Positions 1 through 6,511 are shown, counted from the first letter of the stretch. The stretch is 6,645 nt of DNA from Ferruginibacter sp. (GCA_018057635.1 JAGPDJ010000139.1:1-6645), one strand, 5' to 3'. The notes: generated by a model from the letters alone, not told the origin. Made by a program: numbers and translations.

Positions 1-81
1 CGCCAGTTAGATTATCATTGGGTTCCCGATAATGTAAAGCCGGTTAAAACGGCAAAAAAGACAGGAAAGAAGAATAGTTAA
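1..81 (+). CDS. C-terminal end of a truncated gene, possibly ribonuclease R (S1 domain tail)
   Basis: Frame 1 is open from the window edge to a TAA at 79-81, giving 26 residues that begin RQLDYHWVPDN and end in a Lys-rich tail (KTAKKTGKKNS). The RQLDYHWV stretch resembles the last beta strand of the S1 RNA-binding domain that closes RNase R-type exoribonucleases (pattern K/R-R-x-I/L-D-x-x-L/W-V), and a basic unstructured tail is usual there. That makes a 3'-to-5' exoribonuclease a reasonable guess, but 26 residues cannot prove it; another S1-domain protein or an unrelated protein with a basic tail is possible. The next gene on the same strand starts 72 bp later, so co-transcription is possible. 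The open frame and stop are seen; the product is inferred. Confidence 0.5.
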   Translation, partial: RQLDYHWVPDNVKPVKTAKKTGKKNS

Positions 82-90
82 TAAGTTAAC

Positions 91-142
91 AAGTTTATAG
101 TAACCTAGAATGTATAAACTATAAACTCTAAACTATAAACTT
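91..142. repeat. Inverted repeat containing a 7-bp tandem repeat
   Basis: AAGTTTATAGT at 91-101 is the exact reverse complement of ACTATAAACTT at 132-142, giving an 11-bp stem with a 30-bp spacer. Overlapping its right half are four tandem 7-bp units at 114-120, 121-127, 128-134 and 135-141 (ATAAACT, with the third CTAAACT). The whole lies between the upstream stop and the synthase start. It is AT-rich, has no T-run typical of an intrinsic terminator, and its role is unknown. Confidence 0.6.
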
Positions 143-153
143 ATTTATATAAT

Positions 154-1137
154 ATGCAACCTTTCACTACACTCTTACAACTTTTTGAAGCGCATTTTAA
201 TAAAAGACATTTCCCCGACGAACCCCGAAATTTATATGACGCATCACAGTATATTTTACAACTTGTAGGAAAGCGTGTTCGCCCGGTTTGTGTTCTTATG
301 GGCAATGAATTATTTGATGATATTGATCCGGATTCTTATGAAGTGGCAGCTGCCATAGAGTTGTTTCATAATTTCAGCCTGATACATGATGATATCATGG
401 ATAAAGCGCCTTTGAGGCGTGGCATGGAAACGGTTCATACAAAGTATGGTGAATCAACGGCTTTACTCGCAGGTGATGTAATGCTGGTTGCAGCATACGA
501 CCATATAAACCGGATAAAACCTTTGCACCTGCAACGGATCATCTCTCTTTTTAATAAAACTGCAAGGGAAGTATGCGAAGGCCAGCAGCTTGATATGGAT
601 TTTGAGAAAAAGGATACGGTTAGTTTTGAAGAGTATGAGCAAATGATAAAACTGAAGACTTCAGTATTACTGGCAGCCAGTTTGCAAATGGGTGCAATAA
701 TGGGCGGGGCAGGAAGCGGTAATCAACAACATTTATATGAATTCGGTAAAAATCTTGGTATTGCCTTCCAGGTACAGGATGATTACCTGGATGCTTTTGG
801 TGATCCGGAAAAATTTGGTAAGCAACCCGGCGGTGATATCATTGTAAATAAGAAAACTTTTTTAATGATTCATGCCATGGATGTGGCAACCGACGGGCAG
901 AAAAAACTGTTGGCTGACCTGATGAAAGATGTACCGGTTGAGGACGTTGATAAAGAAGATAAAGTTAATAAGGTATTACAGGTTTTCAGAGATTGTAAAG
1001 TAGATGTATGGGCAGCAGCATTAAAAGAAAAATATTATAAAGAGGCGATGAAGCACCTGGAAGAAATTGCGGTGTTGACTACACGAAAGAAAGAACTGGA
1101 AGTATTGGCTCAATATCTTTTACAACGTGATAAATAA
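154..1137 (+). CDS. Polyprenyl diphosphate synthase (short-chain trans-isoprenyl diphosphate synthase, FPP/GGPP type)
   Basis: A cytosolic 327-residue enzyme of the trans-isoprenyl diphosphate synthase family, which joins isopentenyl diphosphate to allylic diphosphates to make farnesyl or geranylgeranyl diphosphate for quinones, carotenoids and undecaprenyl carriers. Visible motifs are GKRVRP at 39-44 (diphosphate binding), the first Asp-rich motif DDIMD at 79-83 followed by RRG at 88-90, GQQLDMDF at 143-150, KTS at 168-170, and the second Asp-rich motif DDYLD at 209-213 preceded by FQVQ. All catalytic Asp residues are present and the length is normal. The first motif lacks the two-residue insertion of typical bacterial FPP synthases and has Phe74 five residues before it, the pattern of archaeal-type (type I) GGPP synthases, so C20 product is plausible but not certain. 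The ATG start suits the family; no Shine-Dalgarno sequence or clear promoter is visible, so it may be co-transcribed with the gene upstream. Confidence 0.93.
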   Translation: MQPFTTLLQLFEAHFNKRHFPDEPRNLYDASQYILQLVGKRVRPVCVLMGNELFDDIDPDSYEVAAAIELFHNFSLIHDDIMDKAPLRRGMETVHTKYGESTALLAGDVMLVAAYDHINRIKPLHLQRIISLFNKTAREVCEGQQLDMDFEKKDTVSFEEYEQMIKLKTSVLLAASLQMGAIMGGAGSGNQQHLYEFGKNLGIAFQVQDDYLDAFGDPEKFGKQPGGDIIVNKKTFLMIHAMDVATDGQKKLLADLMKDVPVEDVDKEDKVNKVLQVFRDCKVDVWAAALKEKYYKEAMKHLEEIAVLTTRKKELEVLAQYLLQRDK

Positions 1138-1211
1138 TTATTAGTTTTTCATGGAATAGAGTTTACATTTAAATGCTTTATCTACTATAGCGGCAAACAG
1201 GTACCATTTAC

Positions 1212-1256
1212 AAAAAGAAAAGTTTATGGGGTAGCCACTTCAAACATTTCTTTTCT
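1212..1256 (-). terminator. Weak candidate terminator of the TonB receptor gene
   Basis: Read on the minus strand, AGAAAAG (1256-1250) can pair with CTTTTCT (1222-1216) across a 27-nt loop, followed directly by TTTT (1215-1212). It lies 23 bp past the receptor stop, where a terminator is expected between convergent genes. The stem is only 7 bp, AT-rich and the loop is long, so this is weak; no better hairpin is visible in the 141-bp spacer 1138-1278. Confidence 0.2.
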
Positions 1257-1278
1257 GCTATGTTTATTACAGTTTTTA

Positions 1279-3579
1279 TTATTTTAAAATATAGCGTACT
1301 CCAAAGAATACCCTTGCTCCCTGGTTTGGTGCATAAACATAACTTGGGTCAAAAGTTAACCCATACGGATTAGTGGTAGTTGCAATGGCATGGCCATTTG
1401 TATCAAATTGTACATCTTTATCAAATGGATCATTTGTTCTGGCTATTATAAAAGGGTTGCCTTTGTTTGGTGTCCAGTTTAAAAAGTTTTTAATACCTGC
1501 GTAGATGTTTATATTCCTGAATCTGTCATAGGTAAACTGGATATTCTGGATACTCCACCAGGGCGATTGGCTGTCGCGTGGGTCTGTTGGCCCTAATAAA
1601 GGTAACCTCATCGGGCTGTAAATATTTCCGGTATAATCTATTGATACATGTGTCCTTTTTATTTTATAGGAAATGGCCCATGTGCTCGTAAACTTTTCAG
1701 TGAGTATTTGTTGTTGGGAAATTCCACTGCTTGTTATCGGGTTTTCCATATACGTTCCACCGGCAATTATTTTCAGGCCGTTGGTAAACGCCATGTCCAG
1801 GTTTAAGCTTATTCCTTTGCTTTCAGCATACCCGCTGAGGTTATCGTAAATGATTTTATTGGGGTCTGTTTCATAATCGGCAGTAATTCTGTTATTGAAA
1901 TATGTATAGAACATTGAAGCATCCAGTGAAATGTAATTTCCTTGTTTACTGAAAAATTTCTTATTGAAATTTAAATTGATGTTGTAAGATTTTTCGGGCT
2001 TAAGTTCATTTCTTATTTCAACAATCCTGGCGCCGGTTAAAGAGGCATGTTCTTCGGTAAAGAGGTTAACAACGCGGAAACCGGTTCCCGCATTAAGCCG
2101 GAGGGCATTATGGCTGTTTATTGACCATTTATAGGCTATTCGCGGCGTATATATGTTACCGTGATATGAATTATAGTCATACCTGAAACCAAGGAGTAAC
2201 TTGTGGTTATCCCTTATGGATATTTCATCTTGTAAGAATATGCCGGGTAACCAGGTTCTTTGTGGTTTGTTTGCTGTACCCATTACTCCGGTTATTTCCG
2301 TGGCTGTTGTGTTGTCATCATAATCAGTATATCTTACCGAAGTACCCAGCAGGAGGTCGTTGCGGCCCAGTTTTTTATCCCAGGTTAACTGTGTAAATCC
2401 AATTTTCTGTGTAGCTAAATATAGCGTGGTTCCATAAACGCTGTTTTGATCATGGTGATTGAATGAGAAGGATAATAATATTTTTTCGTTTGAAGGAACC
2501 TGGTAATTACCAATTATTTCCAGCCTTTTTGTATATATGCTTTCCCCGTAAATACTGTCGCCTCCCCTGAATTTCTTTTCCCATCGCAAGTCGCCTCCCC
2601 AGCGGTCTTCATACATATACCTGCCTGCAAAACTCAGCAAACGATTGTTCTTTCTTTTAATATTCCATTTTTGAAAAAAAGAAATTCTGTTTTGCAACGT
2701 CATATCAGTGAAATTGTCGTTGTTATTATCTTTTTTATTTTGAAAATTGAAATAGTTTATGCCGGTTAATATGCTGGCTTTTTTGCCGGCATGAGATTTA
2801 ACCCCGATATCAATATTGTATTCTCCCCAGCTGGTTCCAAAAAAATCTGCTGAAAATATGGGTGCACTTATAGGCCTTTTTGTGATGATATTTATTAACC
2901 CTCCAACAGCCTCACTTCCATATAATGAAGAAGCTGGCCCTTTTACAATTTCAATACGCTCTACCAGTGAATTGGGTATGCCAGATAAACCGTAAACAGA
3001 GGATAGGCTGCTCACTATGGGCATCCCGTCAATAAGAATCATGGTATATGGCCCTTCTAAACCGTTTATATGGATATCTCCCGTATTGCAAACCTGGCAA
3101 TTTAACTGTGGCCTTATTCCATTTATATTTTGAAGTGATTCATAAATATTGGGTGTAGGATTTTTTTTAAAAAATGCCGGGCTGTATATTTCAACCGGAA
3201 CAGGACTTTCCAGTTTGGAAACAGCTTTCATGGTACCGGTTACTACAACCTGGTTTATGGTGCTGCTGTAATTTGTAAGGTTAAAGTTCAAGGGGCGAAT
3301 CTCACCATTTTTAACGGTTACTGTTTTTTGTGATGACTCAAAACCAACACAGGAAACCAGGACAGTGTAAGTTCCTGCTGATAAGTTTTTAATATTAAAT
3401 TTCCCTGTTGTATCTGTAACTGCAACGCCGGTTTCACCTTTAAGGACTACATTGGCATACATAACCGGATTTCCATCAGATAAAATACTACCCCTTATTT
3501 CAGCTGTTTGAGCAACTGATTGTACCGAAAAAATGGTAAATAGAATAAATGCCGGCAGTTTGATTAACCTTGATTTCAT
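1279..3579 (-). CDS. TonB-dependent outer-membrane receptor with N-terminal carboxypeptidase-regulatory-like domain
   Basis: A 766-residue outer-membrane receptor that imports a ligand using TonB energy. From the ATG at 3579: signal peptide 1-23 (Lys/Arg start, hydrophobic core, cleavage likely after SVA), a beta-sandwich carboxypeptidase-regulatory-like domain at about 25-102, a VVVTG segment at 111-115, the plug at about 120-235 (LIDGMPI 182-188, VERIEIVKGPASSLYGSEAVGG 206-227 region), then a beta barrel to the C-terminus. The plug contains a CQVC pair at 161-164. The barrel ends GVRYILK, one residue past the usual hydrophobic end. The longest frame begins at a TTG at 3603, but that TTG is part of the promoter -7 element and would precede the signal peptide, so the ATG is chosen. 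The gene is divergent from a DtxR-family regulator with a shared operator-like site, so a metal, metal chelate or haem-like ligand is inferred; the ligand itself cannot be read from sequence. Confidence 0.93.
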   Translation of the reverse strand: MKSRLIKLPAFILFTIFSVQSVAQTAEIRGSILSDGNPVMYANVVLKGETGVAVTDTTGKFNIKNLSAGTYTVLVSCVGFESSQKTVTVKNGEIRPLNFNLTNYSSTINQVVVTGTMKAVSKLESPVPVEIYSPAFFKKNPTPNIYESLQNINGIRPQLNCQVCNTGDIHINGLEGPYTMILIDGMPIVSSLSSVYGLSGIPNSLVERIEIVKGPASSLYGSEAVGGLINIITKRPISAPIFSADFFGTSWGEYNIDIGVKSHAGKKASILTGINYFNFQNKKDNNNDNFTDMTLQNRISFFQKWNIKRKNNRLLSFAGRYMYEDRWGGDLRWEKKFRGGDSIYGESIYTKRLEIIGNYQVPSNEKILLSFSFNHHDQNSVYGTTLYLATQKIGFTQLTWDKKLGRNDLLLGTSVRYTDYDDNTTATEITGVMGTANKPQRTWLPGIFLQDEISIRDNHKLLLGFRYDYNSYHGNIYTPRIAYKWSINSHNALRLNAGTGFRVVNLFTEEHASLTGARIVEIRNELKPEKSYNINLNFNKKFFSKQGNYISLDASMFYTYFNNRITADYETDPNKIIYDNLSGYAESKGISLNLDMAFTNGLKIIAGGTYMENPITSSGISQQQILTEKFTSTWAISYKIKRTHVSIDYTGNIYSPMRLPLLGPTDPRDSQSPWWSIQNIQFTYDRFRNINIYAGIKNFLNWTPNKGNPFIIARTNDPFDKDVQFDTNGHAIATTTNPYGLTFDPSYVYAPNQGARVFFGVRYILK

Positions 3580-3600
3580 TGTATGATAATGTTCTGGTGG

Positions 3601-3632
3601 CAAAAATATATAAGTTAGGCGAATCTAACAAA
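3601..3632 (-). promoter_or_regulatory. Bacteroidota-type promoter of the TonB receptor gene
   Basis: On the minus strand, TTTG (3632-3629) is followed by a 20-bp spacer and TATTTTTG (3608-3601), an exact match to the Bacteroidota -33/-7 pattern TTTG / TAnnTTTG. Transcription would begin near 3595, about 15 nt before the ATG at 3579. This placement argues against the TTG at 3603 as a start codon, since it would be inside the -7 element. Confidence 0.7.
3614..3629. promoter_or_regulatory. Candidate DtxR/MntR-family operator shared by divergent genes
   Basis: GTTAG (3614-3618) and CTAAC (3625-3629) form a perfect inverted repeat around a 6-bp centre (GCGAAT). The half-sites contain TTAG, with TTAGG on one side and TTAGA on the other, like the TTAGG half-sites of DtxR-family operators. 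The site fills most of the spacer of the receptor promoter and touches its -33 element, and ends 3 bp upstream of the regulator gene's -33 TTG. Binding here would block the receptor promoter and could control the regulator itself. The repeat is seen; the binding protein is inferred from the adjacent gene. Confidence 0.6.
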
Positions 3633-3660
3633 TTGAGTTATATAAACTTTATTATCTTTG
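3633..3660 (+). promoter_or_regulatory. Bacteroidota-type promoter of the DtxR-family regulator gene
   Basis: TTG at 3633-3635, a 17-bp spacer, then TATCTTTG at 3653-3660, an exact match to the TAnnTTTG -7 element. Transcription would start at about 3665-3667, leaving a leader of some 17-20 nt before the ATG at 3684. No Shine-Dalgarno sequence follows, as is usual in this phylum. Confidence 0.7.
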
Positions 3661-3683
3661 TTACACAGTCTAAATACAATTCG

Positions 3684-4337
3684 ATGTTATCTTATACAGA
3701 AGAAAATTACCTGAAAGCATTACTGAAAATATCATTTGAAAGTGGCTTGGATGAGGCGGGAACCAATGAGTTAGCCTCGGCTTTGGCTGTTAAGCCCGCC
3801 ACAGTTAATGATATGCTTAAAAAATTAAAGGAGAAAAAGTTGGTTGATTATCAAAAGTATGGTAAAATCAATTTAACAGCCAAAGGGAAAAAAAATGCTG
3901 TTTATATTATTCGTAAGCACAGGCTCTGGGAAACTTTTTTATATAAAAAATTAGATTTCAGCTGGGATGAAGTGCATGAAGTTGCAGAGCAATTGGAACA
4001 TATACAATCTCCGAAACTGATTGATAAATTAGATAAGTTTTTGGAATTCCCGGAATTTGACCCTCACGGCGATCCAATACCAGATAAACAGGGCAGGTTA
4101 AAAATACAGAACAGGAAAACGCTAACAGATATTGCTGTAGGCAGCAAGTGCAAAATGGTTGCTGTTAAGGATAATTCAAGTTCTTTCCTTCAATATGTTG
4201 TAAAAGTTGGCCTGGGGATCAATAATGAAATAAAAATACTGTCAAGGCAGGAGTATGATTCAATTACAGTAATAGAAGTAAATGGCAAACGTTCAAGCGT
4301 AAGCCAGAAATTTTCTGAGAATATTTTTGTTATCTGA
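3684..4337 (+). CDS. DtxR/MntR-family metal-dependent transcriptional regulator
   Basis: A 217-residue metalloregulator with the full three-domain DtxR layout: winged helix-turn-helix at about 3-70 (recognition helix near KPATVNDMLKKLKEK, 37-51), metal-binding and dimerisation domain at about 71-140 (RKHRLWE at 77-83, EVHEVAEQLEH at 96-106, FDPHGDPIP at 125-133), and a C-terminal SH3-like/FeoA-type domain at about 148-217. Aligned by eye to DtxR, ligands H79, E83, H98, E105 and H106 are kept; the position of DtxR Cys102 is Glu, as in MntR, while the position of DtxR Met10/MntR Asp8 is Asn8. Mn(II) or Fe(II) sensing are both possible. The longer frame from a TTG at 3570 would add 38 residues unlike the family and run through the promoter, so the ATG at 3684 is used. 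The divergent receptor gene is the probable target, with autoregulation likely. Confidence 0.92.
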   Translation: MLSYTEENYLKALLKISFESGLDEAGTNELASALAVKPATVNDMLKKLKEKKLVDYQKYGKINLTAKGKKNAVYIIRKHRLWETFLYKKLDFSWDEVHEVAEQLEHIQSPKLIDKLDKFLEFPEFDPHGDPIPDKQGRLKIQNRKTLTDIAVGSKCKMVAVKDNSSSFLQYVVKVGLGINNEIKILSRQEYDSITVIEVNGKRSSVSQKFSENIFVI

Positions 4338-4697
4338 TTATTATTTTTGTCACTTTATAAGCATTCAAAATTTGTAATGTTAATATGGCAAGATACTTTT
4401 TCTATTTATTTGTAATTGTATAAAACGCCTTTATAAATTCGCGAAATGACTCAATATCCTGCAGATGCATTTATCCTTTCATTAATTTATATTTGAGTTG
4501 GGTTACTGATATTTATATCGTTACCAGGTAATTATATTTTTCATCTGAATGTATTTTTATGTGCAGGAGGTATTTATTTTAACCATATATACAAGAAATA
4601 ACTGTTGCATTGAATCAGCGCTAACAGCCTTAGAATCAATATAAATTTTTTCCCATAAGCATAATTTCCTATTTTACCAGTATAAACCAACATTTGC
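4338..4697. other. 360-bp intergenic region upstream of the permease
   Basis: No convincing gene is present: the longest ATG frames are short (31 codons at 4549-4644, 16 or fewer elsewhere) with no family resemblance. It is very AT-rich. It contains an isolated TAnnTTTG match (TATATTTG, 4488-4495) without a -33 TTG at the right distance, the 23-bp imperfect palindrome at 4515-4537, a TTCGCGAA palindrome at 4438-4445, a small TATAAA/TTTATA hairpin at 4419-4435, and an AGGAGG at 4565-4570 with no start codon at usable distance. No strong terminator for the regulator gene and no recognised riboswitch is visible. The permease promoter presumably lies here but cannot be fixed. Confidence 0.6.
4515..4537. 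promoter_or_regulatory. 23-bp imperfect palindrome, possible operator upstream of the permease
   Basis: Symmetric about A4526: TTACC (4521-4525) mirrors GGTAA (4527-4531), and after two mismatched positions on each side ATAT (4515-4518) mirrors ATAT (4534-4537). Nine of eleven position pairs match. It has the size and odd-centred form of a dimeric regulator's binding site, and lies about 160 bp before the permease start. AT-richness makes the outer arms weak evidence. Confidence 0.3.
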
Positions 4698-6446
4698 ATG
4701 AGTAATTCACTTTTCAGAAGAAAGAATATCTCCAGTATTTTAGCAGAAGGCTCAGATGAGTCACATGCTTCGGGCGGGCTTCACCGTGTACTGACAGTTA
4801 AAGACCTTACATTTTTTGGGATTGCGGCTATTTTAGGTGCCGGCAGTTTCAGCAGCCTGGGATATGCTGTATTTCACGGCGGCCCTGGTGTGATCCTGTT
4901 ATTTATCATTACGGGGATAGCCTGTGCTTTTACTGCGCTGTGTTATTCTGAATTTGCAAGCAGGATACCGGTAGCCGGCAGCGCATATACTTATGCGTAT
5001 GCCAGTTTTGGTGAATTGTTTGCATGGGTGATCGGCTGGGCGCTGATCATGGAATATTCAATAGGAAATATTTATGTGGCATATAGCTGGAGCGATTATT
5101 TCACTTCATTACTTGGTAAACTGCACATTCATTTGCCTGAATATCTGTCTACCAGTTACATGGAAGCAAAACATGCAGTAGAACGTGGAAGCACCAACCA
5201 GGAAGAACTGGCAGCCTGGAACAATGCCCCGGTTGTTGGAGGTTTGAGAATGATACTTGATCTGCCAGCACTGGTGATCAATTTTCTGATAACTTATCTC
5301 GTTTACAGGGGCATAAAGGAAAGCAGGAATTTCAGTAACATCATGGTGATATTGAAAATTGCTGTTGTAGGGCTGATCATCATTGTAGGTGGTTACCTGA
5401 TTTTTTCAAACGGACTTACTTCAAACTGGGCTCCTGCCAATGATGAAGGAGTGAAATCTTTCATGCCAAACGGTTTCAGCGGGGTGATGATGGCTGTTGC
5501 CAGTGTTTTCTTTGCATATATTGGATTTGATGCAGTTAGTGTACTGGCAGAAGAAAGCAAGAACCCGCAGCGTGACCTCCCGAGGGGTATGATTTATTCA
5601 CTGGTTATTTGTACCGTGATCTATATTTTATTAACGCTTGTTTTAACCGGAGCAGTCAATTACCGCAATTTTGATTCGGTGGGAGATCCGCTTGCATTTA
5701 TTTTTGAACCGCAGAACCTGAATATTGGCTGGATGCAGTTATTGGTTGCCGTTATTGCTGTGGTTGCCATGACAAGCGTGTTACTCGTTTTTCAAATGGG
5801 CCAGCCGCGTATCTGGATGAGTATGAGCCGCGATGGCCTGATGCCGCCTGTTTTTCAGAAGATACATTCAAAATATAAAACACCATCTTTTGCCACGATC
5901 GTAACCGGGCTGGTTGTTGGCGTGCCGATTCTTTTTACAGATAAAACATTTGTTCTCGACTTTACAAGCATTGCTACATTGTTTGCATTTGTACTCGTTT
6001 GTGGCGGTGTATTGTTAATTCCATCTAAAGAGAAAATACCTGGCCGTTTTCACCTGCCATATATTAACGGGCAATTTATTTTCCCCCTGATAATTTTGGG
6101 TTCCATGATTTTACTTCAATCATTTTCAAAAACTTATTTTACTGATCTGTTTAATTTCGATTTCAGTAAAAATGAAGATTTTATATCCGGAAATAAAAGT
6201 TTTATGGACCTGGCAACACCTAATATTTCATTGATCATATTCTGGATAAGCGCTTTGTTACTTTCGTTGTTTGCCTTTATCAAGCGCTATTCTCTTATAC
6301 CTTTAATGGGTGTTATTACCTGTATGTATTTACTAACAGGTATGAGCAAAAGCAACTGGGTATGGTTTATAGGCTGGCTGGCACTGGGTGCTGTTATTTA
6401 TTTCTTATATGGCTATAAAAAAAGCAAACTGGCAATAAAAGCATAA
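4698..6446 (+). CDS. APC-superfamily amino acid permease (cationic amino acid transporter-like)
   Basis: A 582-residue inner-membrane secondary transporter. After a cytosolic N-terminus (1-36) come about 14 hydrophobic segments, roughly 38-57, 62-87, 104-137, 188-203, 216-236, 260-284, 296-319, 344-366, 398-413, 417-441, 460-475, 508-528, 530-548 and 552-571. TM1 has the unwound Gly motif GIAAILGAGSF at 41-51; TM2-3 carry CYSEFASRIPVAGSAYTYAY (82-101), and TM6 ends FDAVSVLAEESKNPQRDLP (277-295), both strong signatures of the CAT/YfnA-like branch. About 50 hydrophilic residues (138-187) separate TM3 from TM4, longer than in small APC permeases. Substrate is probably an amino acid, perhaps cationic, but is not readable from sequence. 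Nothing links it to metal transport: it is not of the Nramp or ZIP type. The ATG at 4698 has no Shine-Dalgarno sequence. It stands alone, 360 bp after the regulator. Confidence 0.92.
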   Translation: MSNSLFRRKNISSILAEGSDESHASGGLHRVLTVKDLTFFGIAAILGAGSFSSLGYAVFHGGPGVILLFIITGIACAFTALCYSEFASRIPVAGSAYTYAYASFGELFAWVIGWALIMEYSIGNIYVAYSWSDYFTSLLGKLHIHLPEYLSTSYMEAKHAVERGSTNQEELAAWNNAPVVGGLRMILDLPALVINFLITYLVYRGIKESRNFSNIMVILKIAVVGLIIIVGGYLIFSNGLTSNWAPANDEGVKSFMPNGFSGVMMAVASVFFAYIGFDAVSVLAEESKNPQRDLPRGMIYSLVICTVIYILLTLVLTGAVNYRNFDSVGDPLAFIFEPQNLNIGWMQLLVAVIAVVAMTSVLLVFQMGQPRIWMSMSRDGLMPPVFQKIHSKYKTPSFATIVTGLVVGVPILFTDKTFVLDFTSIATLFAFVLVCGGVLLIPSKEKIPGRFHLPYINGQFIFPLIILGSMILLQSFSKTYFTDLFNFDFSKNEDFISGNKSFMDLATPNISLIIFWISALLLSLFAFIKRYSLIPLMGVITCMYLLTGMSKSNWVWFIGWLALGAVIYFLYGYKKSKLAIKA

Positions 6447-6454
6447 AATAATCG

Positions 6455-6511
6455 GCTACGAATTCACGAATATAGAAGGTATTTAAATAATAGTATTCGT
6501 GCATTCGTGGC
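6455..6511. repeat. 18-bp imperfect inverted repeat of the ATTCGTG type, 3' of the permease
   Basis: Positions 6455-6472 (GCTACGAATTCACGAATA) pair with 6494-6511 (TATTCGTGCATTCGTGGC) with 16 Watson-Crick pairs, one G-U wobble (6457/6509) and one mismatch (6464/6502); the loop is 21 nt. It starts 9 bp after the permease stop. It could stabilise or end the permease transcript, but the run that follows on the plus strand is A8 (6512-6519), not T, so it is not a classical intrinsic terminator. From memory, ATTCGTG-n-ATTCGTGG repeats are frequent between Bacteroidota genes. Confidence 0.65.

Noticed and set aside
1138..1278. Possible small gene between the convergent synthase and receptor
   Set aside because: Only very short frames are present and no coding signal is visible; AATAATTATT at 1134-1143 is too short a palindrome to interpret.
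3161..3174. T8A6 run inside the receptor gene (A8 on the coding strand), a possible slippage or phase-variation site
   Set aside because: It encodes FFKKN in frame and the gene is intact; such runs are common in AT-rich genes and one sequence cannot show length variation.
4322..4349. Two TATTTTTG matches to the -7 element at the end of the regulator gene
   Set aside because: Neither has a TTG at 17-23 bp upstream and no gene follows for 350 bp; likely chance in T-rich sequence.
4565..4570. AGGAGG, a perfect Shine-Dalgarno sequence
   Set aside because: No ATG, GTG or TTG opens a useful frame within 5-12 bp, and genes in this window do not use Shine-Dalgarno sequences.
4549..4644. 31-codon ATG open frame in the spacer before the permease
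   Set aside because: AT-rich, no family resemblance, no promoter or ribosome signal ahead of it; expected by chance in this composition.
4698..6446. Permease as the inner-membrane metal transporter of the receptor/regulator module
   Set aside because: Its TM1, TM2-3 and TM6 signatures are those of amino acid permeases, not Nramp or ZIP, and it is 360 bp away without the GTTAG-N6-CTAAC site.
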